NCBI GenBank assembly: GCA_041855735.1
Contig: JBHAEV010000146.1
Location: 1 to 11,032, forward strand
Source: CALALP01 sp041855735
GTDB lineage: Bacteria > Bacillota > Clostridia > Lachnospirales > Lachnospiraceae
Length of the DNA stretch: 11,032 nt
Reading direction: 5' to 3'
Notes under the pieces: model-generated
What the model was told of the DNA's origin: nothing
What the model saw: only the letters and a program-made list of their open reading frames with translations
The model's database searches: none
Shown: in pieces, positions 1 to 5,875 of the stretch
Layout: each line of letters starts with the position of its first letter
Position numbering within the stretch: the first letter of the stretch is position 1
Translations under genes and position numbers: made by a program

Positions 1-375
1 ATCCGTTTCGGGGAAACCATAAAGAATTACAAAAAGCAGGGCAGAAATCCGGATGATTTGATTTTGATTCCGCTTGTTTTTGCCGGATGGATTCGTTATC
101 TGATGGGGGTGGACGACAATGGCAGAGCATTTGCGCTCAGTCCGGATCCGCTGCTTGAACGGGTAAAGGAGGAGATATCCGGCATGAAACCGGGGGATGT
201 CGTAAAGGCGGAGAGCTTGCATTCCCTGCTGTCGGATGAGTCGATCTTCGGCGTAAATCTGTTTGAATACGGTTTGGCAAATCGGGTTATTGACGGTTTG
301 AACGAGCTGAATGCCGGAAAAGGCGCGGTACGAAGCACATTGAAAAAATATGTTTCCGGGGAAGGCATCGTGTAA
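1..375 (+). CDS. uxuB: Fructuronate reductase (mannitol dehydrogenase family), C-terminal part
   Basis: This is the last 124 codons of a gene that begins upstream of the window; the frame is open from base 1 to the TAA at 373-375. The fragment resembles the C-terminal helical domain of the mannitol dehydrogenase / D-mannonate oxidoreductase family, with an N-terminal RFGETIKNY stretch, then the IPLVFAGWIRYLMGVDDNG block, then LSPDPLLE. Enzymes of this type reduce D-fructuronate to D-mannonate with NADH in the cytoplasm. The NAD-binding Rossmann domain lies outside the window, so catalytic residues cannot be checked. The next gene is uxaC, which makes fructuronate; that is the main reason for preferring UxuB over mannitol 2-dehydrogenase or tagaturonate reductase (UxaB), which share the fold. 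Family assignment is firm; the exact substrate is inferred from context. Confidence 0.82.
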   Translation: MRFGETIKNYKKQGRNPDDLILIPLVFAGWIRYLMGVDDNGRAFALSPDPLLERVKEEISGMKPGDVVKAESLHSLLSDESIFGVNLFEYGLANRVIDGLNELNAGKGAVRSTLKKYVSGEGIV

Positions 376-380
376 GCGGA

Positions 381-395
381 GGTGTCAGGGACACC
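381..395 (+). other. Small perfect hairpin between uxuB and uxaC
   Basis: GGTGTC and GACACC flank a three-base loop (AGG), six bases after the uxuB stop codon. No T-run follows, so it is not a classical intrinsic terminator. It could stabilise an mRNA 3' end or modestly lower expression of uxaC, but this is inference. The rest of the 128-base gap before uxaC shows no other recognisable element. Confidence 0.3.
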
Positions 396-493
396 GTGTT
401 TGGCAGGGATTGACGCGAAAACCGATGCCAACAGGACAAAGGATTGCCGGGTACGGATGCAATGCCGGAGGCAGGATTGTGATTTATGGATAC

Positions 494-498
494 GGAGG
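494..498 (+). promoter_or_regulatory. Ribosome binding site that sets the uxaC start
   Basis: GGAGG lies five bases before the ATG at 504. The upstream in-frame ATG at 486 has its nearest purine-rich site (GGAGG, 467-471) about 14 bases away, which is too far to be optimal. The ATG at 504 also gives the family-typical N-terminus and length. Confidence 0.7.
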
Positions 499-503
499 AA
501 AAG

Positions 504-1919
504 ATGAGAGCATTTTTAGACAAGGATTTTTTACTGGAAACGGAAACCGCAAAGCATCTCTATCACGACTATTCCAAAGAAATGCCGATTTTGGATTATC
601 ATTGTCATTTGAATCCGAAAGAGATTTTTGAAGATATTTGCTATGAGAATATCACACAGCTGTGGCTTTCGGGGGATCATTACAAATGGAGATTGATGCG
701 GGCACAGGGGGTGGAAGAGCGTTATATCACCGGAGATGCTACGGACAAGGAAAAGTTTTTCGCATGGGTATGGACTCTGGAGATGGCAATCGGCAGTCCT
801 CTGTATCACTGGTGTCATTTGGAATTGCAGAGATATTTCGGGTTTGAAAAGCCGTTAAATGAGGAAAGTGCAAACGAGGCATGGGAATTTTGCAATGAGA
901 AATTAAGAGCGGGCGGACTCAGTGCGAGAAGTCTGATTCGAAATTCCAATGTGGAGGTGGTCTGCACCACGGATGATCCGATCGATTCTCTGGAATGGCA
1001 TCGGAAACTGGCAAATGAGGAATTCCCGGTAAAGGTATTGCCGACATTCCGTCCGGACAAGGCGCTGCATATGGAGAAGGCGGACTTCGGATTGTATCTG
1101 GCAAAACTGGAAGAAGTCGGCAAAATCAAAGTGGATTCCTTTCAGAATCTCAAGTCGGCGCTGTCGAAACGGCTTGCGTACTTCGTACAGCATGGATGCA
1201 AGGTGACGGATCACGGATTGGAATATCTGATGTATGAGGACTATACCGAAGACGAGATTGAAGTGATTTTTAAAAAGCGTCTGGAGGCGGACAAGCACGA
1301 AAACGCAAAGAAGCTGACGGATTTGGAACTGAAGAAATACAAATCGGCCCTCCTGGAATTTCTCGGCAGGGAATATCACAGGCACGGTCTCATCATGCAG
1401 CTGCATTTCGGCGTACAAAGGGATTTGAACCGGAAAATATACTCCGAACTGGGTGCGGACGCCGGAATCGATGCGATCAACAATTACAGCTCTTCGATTG
1501 AGATGGGCAGATTTCTGAATGCGCTCGCAAAGGACGATTGTTTGCCGAAAACCATCCTCTATTCGCTGAATCCGACGGACAATGCCGCCATCGACACGGT
1601 AATCGGCTGTTTTCAGGACAGCAGCTGCATCGGAAAGATGCAGCACGGTACGGCATGGTGGTTCAATGACCATAAGCAGGGGATGGAGGAACAGATGATT
1701 TCTCTCGCCAATCTCGGGCTGCTCGGAAACTTCATCGGCATGCTGACCGATTCCAGAAGTTTTACATCCTATGCCAGACATGAGTATTTTCGGAGAATCC
1801 TGTGCAATCTGATCGGGAGATGGGTCGAAAACGGCGAATACCCGAAGGATGAAAGAAGCTTGAAAAAAATCGTGGAGGGCATTTCGTATAAGAATGCAAA
1901 GAGGTATTTCGGGTTTTAA
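504..1919 (+). CDS. uxaC: Glucuronate isomerase (uronate isomerase)
   Basis: UxaC interconverts D-glucuronate with D-fructuronate and D-galacturonate with D-tagaturonate, the first step of hexuronate breakdown in the cytoplasm. The protein has 471 residues from the ATG at 504, close to the roughly 470 usual for the family. It begins MRAFLDKDFLLE and carries the amidohydrolase-superfamily metal motif DYHCHL (residues 31-36; His33 and His35). Other family blocks are YHWCHLEL (about 101-108), TTDDP (about 155-159), RPDK (about 183-186) and, near the C-terminus, GMLTDSRSF followed by YARHEYFRR. A start at 486 would add six residues and has a poorer ribosome site. It follows uxuB by 128 bases and is closed by a strong terminator, so it appears to be the last gene of a glucuronate operon. 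I see no frameshift or missing motif. Confidence 0.95.
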   Translation: MRAFLDKDFLLETETAKHLYHDYSKEMPILDYHCHLNPKEIFEDICYENITQLWLSGDHYKWRLMRAQGVEERYITGDATDKEKFFAWVWTLEMAIGSPLYHWCHLELQRYFGFEKPLNEESANEAWEFCNEKLRAGGLSARSLIRNSNVEVVCTTDDPIDSLEWHRKLANEEFPVKVLPTFRPDKALHMEKADFGLYLAKLEEVGKIKVDSFQNLKSALSKRLAYFVQHGCKVTDHGLEYLMYEDYTEDEIEVIFKKRLEADKHENAKKLTDLELKKYKSALLEFLGREYHRHGLIMQLHFGVQRDLNRKIYSELGADAGIDAINNYSSSIEMGRFLNALAKDDCLPKTILYSLNPTDNAAIDTVIGCFQDSSCIGKMQHGTAWWFNDHKQGMEEQMISLANLGLLGNFIGMLTDSRSFTSYARHEYFRRILCNLIGRWVENGEYPKDERSLKKIVEGISYKNAKRYFGF

Positions 1920-1988
1920 ACATAGAGGGAGTATCGAAACATAGATTGGCATGCGACCCGACAAACGGTTAAAACAGCAAAAGTTTTC

Positions 1989-2016
1989 CTGCCCGGTATT
2001 CCTGCCGGGCAGTTTT
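1989..2016 (+). terminator. Rho-independent terminator after uxaC
   Basis: CTGCCCGG (1989-1996) and CCGGGCAG (2005-2012) form a perfect 8-bp GC-rich stem with an 8-base loop, followed by TTTT (2013-2016). It lies about 70 bases after the uxaC stop and closes the hexuronate operon. A much weaker stem, CCGC/GCGG at 2021-2033, follows directly. Confidence 0.87.
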
Positions 2017-2080
2017 CATACCGCCTTTTGCGGCTTTCCTCTCAAAAAAGTACGCATCCGAAGAGTATTTTTATTCGAAA

Positions 2081-2129
2081 TGCCGCAGGAGCGGCAAGGT
2101 TATCGCCGCAGGGGGGTTCCTCTTTTTTT
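2081..2129 (+). promoter_or_regulatory. Hairpin cluster and T-run before pepF; possible second terminator or attenuator
   Basis: TGCCGC (2081-2086) pairs with GCGGCA (2091-2096). The same GCGGC (2091-2095) can instead pair with GCCGC (2105-2109), so these two stems exclude each other. A weaker stem, AGGGG (2110-2114) with CCTCT (2119-2123, one G-T pair), runs straight into seven Ts (2123-2129). This could be a back-up terminator for read-through, or an attenuator if an unseen promoter lies upstream. The best pepF promoter overlaps the T-run, so its own transcript would not contain these stems. Confidence 0.35.
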
Positions 2130-2144
2130 GTTCTGTGCTATAAT
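2117..2144 (+). promoter_or_regulatory. Probable pepF promoter
   Basis: A perfect TATAAT -10 box lies at 2139-2144 with TG at 2136-2137, giving an extended -10 (TGCTATAAT). The -35 region is poor; the best candidate at 16-base spacing is TTCCTC (2117-2122). The expected start near 2151 would leave a leader of about 20 bases carrying the AGGAGG ribosome site (2161-2166) before the ATG at 2172. It is likely the promoter for pepF and the genes behind it. Confidence 0.65.
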
Positions 2145-2171
2145 GAACAATGTAGAAAAAAGGAGGGAGAT

Positions 2172-3971
2172 ATGAACGATCATCGAAAAAATTTGGATGT
2201 AAAGTATACATGGGATTTAAGTACGATATTTGAAACGGACGAAGCATGGGAGAGTGAATTTGCTCTCCTCTTTGAAGAAGTGAATCGGGCAAAGGATTAC
2301 ACGGGGCATCTTCTGGACTCGGCAAAAACATTGTATGATATCACCTTGGATAAACTGGAATGCGAGAGGCGAATCATGAATGTATTTGTGTACGCCCACA
2401 TGAAAAACGACCAGGACACCACGGTCAGTGCATATCAGGAAGCGTTCTCCAAGGCGAGCGGTCTGATTGCAAAGTTCAGCGAAAACTATTCGTTTTACGA
2501 ACCGGAACTGCTGAAAGCGGATGAGGCCAAGATCTGTCGGTATATAGAGGAAGAACCGAAACTGGAAGTTTATCGCTTTTATTTTGAAAAATTATTGAAG
2601 ACGAAAGAGCATGTGCTGAGTGAATCGGAAGAAAGGATTCTGGCGGCATCTTTGGAAATCTTTCGCTCTGCGCATGAAACATTCGGAATTCTGGACAATG
2701 CGGACATGCAGTTCGGCAGAGTAAGGGATGACAATGGCGAAGAAATCGAACTGACCCATGCCAATTATATCCGTTTTATGGAGAGCAAAAACCGGGATGT
2801 GAGAAAGAATGCCTATGAAAGTCTGTACCGTGCATACAGACAGTTTGCCCGCACCTATGCTAAAATTCTGCAGACCAATGTCAAGGTACAGAATTTAAAT
2901 GCCAAGCTCAGAAAGTACGCTTGTGCAAGAGAAGCGGCTTTGAGTGCGAATTTCGTGCCGGAAAAGGTGTATGATACGCTGGTAAACACGGTGAACCGGC
3001 ATCTGCCGCTTTTGCATCGATATGTGGATTTGCGAAAGAAACTGCTGGGATTGGACGATTTGAAAATGTATGATATGTATACGCCATTGTCGGATCTGGA
3101 TATGAAGTACACCTATGAAGAGGCGGTGAAAAAATCCATGGAGATTCTTGCCGTATACGGCGAGGATTATGCAAAGCGTGTGCAGCGAAGTTTCACGGAA
3201 CGCTGGATCGATGTGTATCCGAACAAGGGCAAAAGAAGCGGCGCGTATTCCGGCGGTTCCTATGATACCAATGCCTTCATGCTTTTAAACTGGCAGGACA
3301 ATCCGGACAATCTCTACACCCTGGTGCATGAGGTCGGGCACAGCATGCATTCCACATTCAGTCGGGAAAATCAGCCATATGTTTACGGAGATTATTCGAT
3401 TTTTCTGGCGGAAATCGCATCCACCACGAATGAAAATATTTTAACCGAGAATCTTTTGAAGGAAACCGATGATGAAAAGATCCGATTTGCCATTTTGAAC
3501 AAATTTCTGGACGGATTCCGGGGAACGGTGTTCCGCCAGACCCAGTTTGCACAGTTCGAACAGGCGATTCATGAAGCGGATGCAAGAGGGGAAGTGCTGA
3601 CATCGGAGTATTTGTGTCGGATTTATTCCGAATTGAATGAAAAGTTCTACGGACTTGGCAGGGACGACAATGAAGAGATTCAGTACGAATGGGCGAGAAT
3701 TCCGCATTTTTACTACAATTATTATGTGTTCCAGTATTCCACCGGATTCTGTGCGGCATTGGCGTTTTCCGAAAAGATTTTGCATGGCGGCGATGAGGAC
3801 AGGGAGAAATACCTGGGATTTTTGAAATCCGGTTCCTCCGACTATCCGCTGGAGGTGATTCGAAAGGCAGGTTTGGATATGGAGTCCGATGACTATCTGA
3901 ACGCGGCATTTGCGGTGTTCGAGCGAAGACTGAACGAGTTTGAGGCACTGGTCAAAAAGGGCATTCGTTGA
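2172..3971 (+). CDS. pepF: Oligoendopeptidase F (M3B zinc metallopeptidase)
   Basis: PepF is a cytoplasmic zinc endopeptidase of family M3B that cuts short oligopeptides, with proposed roles in peptide turnover and nutrition. The protein has 599 residues, typical of PepF (about 600). The active-site motif HEVGH lies at residues 386-390 (His386 and His390 bind zinc, Glu387 is the catalytic base). The third ligand is probably Glu414 in FLAEIAST. The mostly helical N-terminal half and the YYNYYVFQYSTGF block (about 514-526) also fit the family. The ATG at 2172 follows AGGAGG by five bases. The frame stays open upstream to 2028, but that extension crosses the leader hairpins and promoter and has no matching ribosome site. 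The next gene follows after 22 bases, which suggests pepF heads the operon. The gene looks intact. Confidence 0.95.
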   Translation: MNDHRKNLDVKYTWDLSTIFETDEAWESEFALLFEEVNRAKDYTGHLLDSAKTLYDITLDKLECERRIMNVFVYAHMKNDQDTTVSAYQEAFSKASGLIAKFSENYSFYEPELLKADEAKICRYIEEEPKLEVYRFYFEKLLKTKEHVLSESEERILAASLEIFRSAHETFGILDNADMQFGRVRDDNGEEIELTHANYIRFMESKNRDVRKNAYESLYRAYRQFARTYAKILQTNVKVQNLNAKLRKYACAREAALSANFVPEKVYDTLVNTVNRHLPLLHRYVDLRKKLLGLDDLKMYDMYTPLSDLDMKYTYEEAVKKSMEILAVYGEDYAKRVQRSFTERWIDVYPNKGKRSGAYSGGSYDTNAFMLLNWQDNPDNLYTLVHEVGHSMHSTFSRENQPYVYGDYSIFLAEIASTTNENILTENLLKETDDEKIRFAILNKFLDGFRGTVFRQTQFAQFEQAIHEADARGEVLTSEYLCRIYSELNEKFYGLGRDDNEEIQYEWARIPHFYYNYYVFQYSTGFCAALAFSEKILHGGDEDREKYLGFLKSGSSDYPLEVIRKAGLDMESDDYLNAAFAVFERRLNEFEALVKKGIR

Positions 3972-3993
3972 TGCAATGCGGAGGAGATGGATT

Positions 3994-4776
3994 ATGAAGA
4001 AAAACAAAGCAGCTGTCATTTTATGTATCGTATTGTGTTTTACAATGCTTTTCGGATGTGCAAGATCCGATGTCACCGCAAAGAGCGACATGGCGAATAC
4101 CGATTCACAGGCGGTACAAAGCACAAAAACGGAAACAAGTTCGCAGGAAACAACCGAAATGCCGTCGGATTCAACCATGGCGGATGCAACGACTGCCTCC
4201 GAGGAAGCTTCAAAGCCGGAAAGAAGGATCGGTGAAATCCGACTGGCAAACTCTACGGAAATCACGTCGGAACACCGGAGCATGATTGAAGAGGCGATGA
4301 AACACCGGACGGATTTCGTCACGATTCCGATTGCGTACATCGGAGAAAAAGAAGAAGACGTCCCGAACCGTTATTTTCTTTGCAATGAGGTTCCGAGCGT
4401 GAAGGGCGCAAGGGGAAGATATGTGATTGTAAGCCTGAAGGAAAATGAGAATCGGGAGATCCTTCTCCGGGAAATATCGTACAGCGAGGCGGAAGCGGCA
4501 GGTGAAGATTCGGATGACGGATGGGAAATGTCCTCTTCCGGACAGATAACACCGGAGTTGGAGAAGAGAGTGGTGGATGCGACGAACAAAGAAACGAATA
4601 TAAAATACATTCCGATTGTGCTGGTGGAAGAGCATAAAAACAGTCCGAAGGGCTACGGTTTGCTTTGTGCGGTTTCGTTGGATTCCGGGGTGGATTTTCG
4701 CTATATCAATGTATCGGCGGAAAACGAAAGTGAAAAATATATGGAAGTGTATGATTTCATTGCCGGAGCGGAATGA
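3994..4776 (+). CDS. Lipoprotein of unknown function with a duplicated C-terminal domain
   Basis: I do not recognise this 260-residue protein. It begins with a lipoprotein signal peptide: MKKNK, a hydrophobic stretch, then the lipobox LFGC with the modified cysteine at residue 22. It should be anchored to the outer face of the membrane. Residues 23-75 form a Ser/Thr-rich, low-complexity linker. Residues about 90-160 and 185-255 look like two copies of one domain. Both start with IT, have IPI exactly 21 residues later (111-113 and 206-208), LC 18-19 residues after the first I of IPI (129-130 and 224-225), then RY(V/I)xVS (142-147 and 236-241) and EN. The ATG at 3994 has a GGAGGA site eight bases upstream; an upstream in-frame ATG at 3940 lies inside pepF and would put charged residues before the signal peptide. 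It lies 22 bases after pepF. A short tandem repeat begins at its stop codon. Confidence 0.85.
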   Translation: MKKNKAAVILCIVLCFTMLFGCARSDVTAKSDMANTDSQAVQSTKTETSSQETTEMPSDSTMADATTASEEASKPERRIGEIRLANSTEITSEHRSMIEEAMKHRTDFVTIPIAYIGEKEEDVPNRYFLCNEVPSVKGARGRYVIVSLKENENREILLREISYSEAEAAGEDSDDGWEMSSSGQITPELEKRVVDATNKETNIKYIPIVLVEEHKNSPKGYGLLCAVSLDSGVDFRYINVSAENESEKYMEVYDFIAGAE

Positions 4777-4891
4777 TTTGCAAACGAAATCGTCCACGGC
4801 GCCGGAGCGGAGTGATCTGCAGACGGAATTGATCCCGGTGACGGCACAGGAAATCGTAAAGCGGCATATGTTTTGGAAAGAGGAAGTATGA
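4751..4891 (+). other. Possible small ORF (46 codons) overlapping the lipoprotein end; uncertain
   Basis: A frame beginning ATG at 4751 overlaps the last 26 bases of the lipoprotein gene in another frame and ends with a TGA overlapping the next ATG (ATGA, 4888-4891). It encodes a two-copy repeat, PERNDLQTK then PERSDLQTE, followed by a non-repetitive tail ending FWKEEV. Two of the four differences between the repeat copies are silent in this frame. Against it, the ribosome site is poor (GGAAG, three bases from the ATG) and the product matches nothing I know. It may be a real small protein, a relic of a longer C-terminus, or chance. Confidence 0.22.
4762..4829 (+). repeat. Imperfect tandem repeat, 39-base period, at the lipoprotein stop codon
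   Basis: Two 29-base units (4762-4790 and 4801-4829) begin with GCCGGAGCGG and match at 25 of 29 positions; all four differences are transitions. The units start 39 bases apart (13 codons) with a 10-base spacer. The lipoprotein TGA (4774-4776) lies in the first unit. Both copies lie in the 111-base gap region before the DUF896 gene; the remainder of that gap holds only that gene's ribosome site. Confidence 0.85.
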
Positions 4892-5115
4892 AACAGGAAC
4901 AGATTGACAGAATCAATGAACTTGCCCGCAAATCCAGAACCGAGGAGGGATTGAGCGAGGCGGAAAAAGAGGAACAGGCGATGCTTCGAAAGCAGTTTAT
5001 TGCGGATATCCGTGCCAATATGCGTGCAAGTCTGAACAATATCTCCATCGTGGAAAAAGACGGAAGCATCACGGACCTGGGAAAGAAGCACGGCGGCATC
5101 AAGGGCGGAAACTAA
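4888..5115 (+). CDS. DUF896 / UPF0291 (YnzC-like) small protein
   Basis: This small, highly charged cytoplasmic protein has 75 residues, close to the 77 of Bacillus subtilis YnzC. The family signature is clear: IDRINELARKSR at the N-terminus, then LSEAEKEEQAMLRKQF (an expected helical hairpin), IRANMRASLNNI and a C-terminal part with DGS. The family's molecular role is not established; in Bacillus a member is linked to the SOS-regulated yneA region. The ATG at 4888 has AGAGGAAG just upstream (4879-4886). A TTG at 4873 would add five residues but lies ahead of that site. It overlaps the stop of a questionable small ORF as ATGA. The following cyclo-ligase starts directly after its TAA, so the two are probably translationally coupled. 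Confidence 0.88.
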   Translation: MKQEQIDRINELARKSRTEEGLSEAEKEEQAMLRKQFIADIRANMRASLNNISIVEKDGSITDLGKKHGGIKGGN

Positions 5116-5790
5116 GTGAAAGAAGATCTTCGAAAAAAAATGACGGCATGCAGAAATGCATTGAGCAAGATAGAGGCGGAGGACTTTAGCCAAAGGATTT
5201 CCGCCTCTGTTTTCCATTGGATTTTGGAAGATGTCGGGTTAAAGGACTTTGCACAATCATTGGTGCTTGGCTATATGGCGATTCGAAACGAGGCGGATGT
5301 TTCGACTTTGCTTATAAGGATGCAAAGCCTCGGGGCAACGATTGCCCTGCCGAGAGTGTTGGACAAAGAGCATATGGAGTTTTTTGAAGTGGATTTTCAA
5401 AAAGCATTTGATGATTTCCGAAACCATGCGGATGCAAACAAGGGGGAGAGCGGTCATTATTTTGAAATATCGAGATTCGGGATTTTGGAACCGAGGTTGA
5501 GTTGCCCCCGGGTTGACTTTACATTGTATAAAAAGGTATATCTGCTTATGCCCTGCCTGGGATTGAACCGATCCAATCATAGATTGGGATATGGCGCGGG
5601 GTATTATGATCGGTATTTTGACCGGGCATTTTTGGAAAATTTGCAACAATCCAAAGTTGTACTCACCAAAATTGCGCCGGTGTATCCCTTTCAGAGGGAT
5701 TTGGATTTTGCCGGCGATGAACATGATTTGAGGGCGGATATTGTGAGAAGCGGCGAAACGGAGGAGGACTTCCGGTTCTTTGTTTTGTGA
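5116..5790 (+). CDS. 5-formyltetrahydrofolate cyclo-ligase
   Basis: This enzyme uses ATP to close 5-formyltetrahydrofolate to 5,10-methenyltetrahydrofolate in cytoplasmic one-carbon metabolism. The protein has 224 residues, slightly above the usual 180-200. The family signature RLGYGAGYYDRY covers residues 156-167. Supporting blocks are the basic N-terminus (LRKKMTACRNAL), LGYMAIRNEADV (51-62), ALPRVLDKEHMEFFEV (77-92) and EHDLRADIV near the C-terminus. The start is a GTG at 5116 with no gap after the preceding TAA; GGCGG (5104-5108) can serve as ribosome site. One oddity is that the FD pair usual shortly before RLGYG is here L150-N151, so a commonly conserved Asp is Asn. The C-terminal 20 residues extend past the usual end. 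The family is firm; full activity is likely but unproven. Confidence 0.9.
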   Translation: MKEDLRKKMTACRNALSKIEAEDFSQRISASVFHWILEDVGLKDFAQSLVLGYMAIRNEADVSTLLIRMQSLGATIALPRVLDKEHMEFFEVDFQKAFDDFRNHADANKGESGHYFEISRFGILEPRLSCPRVDFTLYKKVYLLMPCLGLNRSNHRLGYGAGYYDRYFDRAFLENLQQSKVVLTKIAPVYPFQRDLDFAGDEHDLRADIVRSGETEEDFRFFVL

Positions 5791-5808
5791 AATGCAATAG
5801 AAACGCAG

Positions 5809-5821
5809 CGACCGCCGGTCG
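5809..5821 (+). other. Short GC palindrome between the cyclo-ligase and exporter genes
   Basis: CGACC and GGTCG flank a GCC loop at 5809-5821. No T-run follows (GTCTTGG), so it is unlikely to terminate transcription fully. It lies in the 85-base gap before the exporter, which otherwise contains only that gene's ribosome site. Confidence 0.3.
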
Positions 5822-5863
5822 GTCTTGGATTGATGAAAAATGAGATGATGCCGGTAAGCAAAA

Positions 5864-5870
5864 AGGGAGG
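5864..5870 (+). promoter_or_regulatory. Ribosome binding site supporting the TTG start of the exporter
   Basis: AGGGAGG lies five bases before the TTG at 5876. There is no well-placed in-frame ATG near the N-terminus, so this strong site fixes the TTG as the start. Confidence 0.7.
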
Positions 5871-5875
5871 GAATT

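Noticed and set aside
486..503. Earlier ATG for uxaC
   Set aside because: The GGAGG at 494-498 would lie inside the gene, while it is well placed for the ATG at 504, which also gives the family-typical N-terminus.
903..1964. Long open frame on the - strand opposite uxaC
   Set aside because: It lies almost wholly within a clear UxaC gene, has no recognisable domain or ribosome site, and follows from the codon use of the + strand gene.
2028..2171. Upstream extension of pepF by 48 codons
   Set aside because: It runs through the leader hairpins, T-run and promoter and has no ribosome site; the ATG at 2172 has AGGAGG at good spacing and gives the usual length.
4762..4829. CRISPR-like repeat
   Set aside because: There are only two imperfect units with a 10-base spacer and no cas gene; it is a simple tandem duplication.
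4210..5217. Long open frame on the - strand opposite the lipoprotein, DUF896 and cyclo-ligase genes
   Set aside because: It spans several + strand genes with good starts and motifs; no family resemblance was seen.
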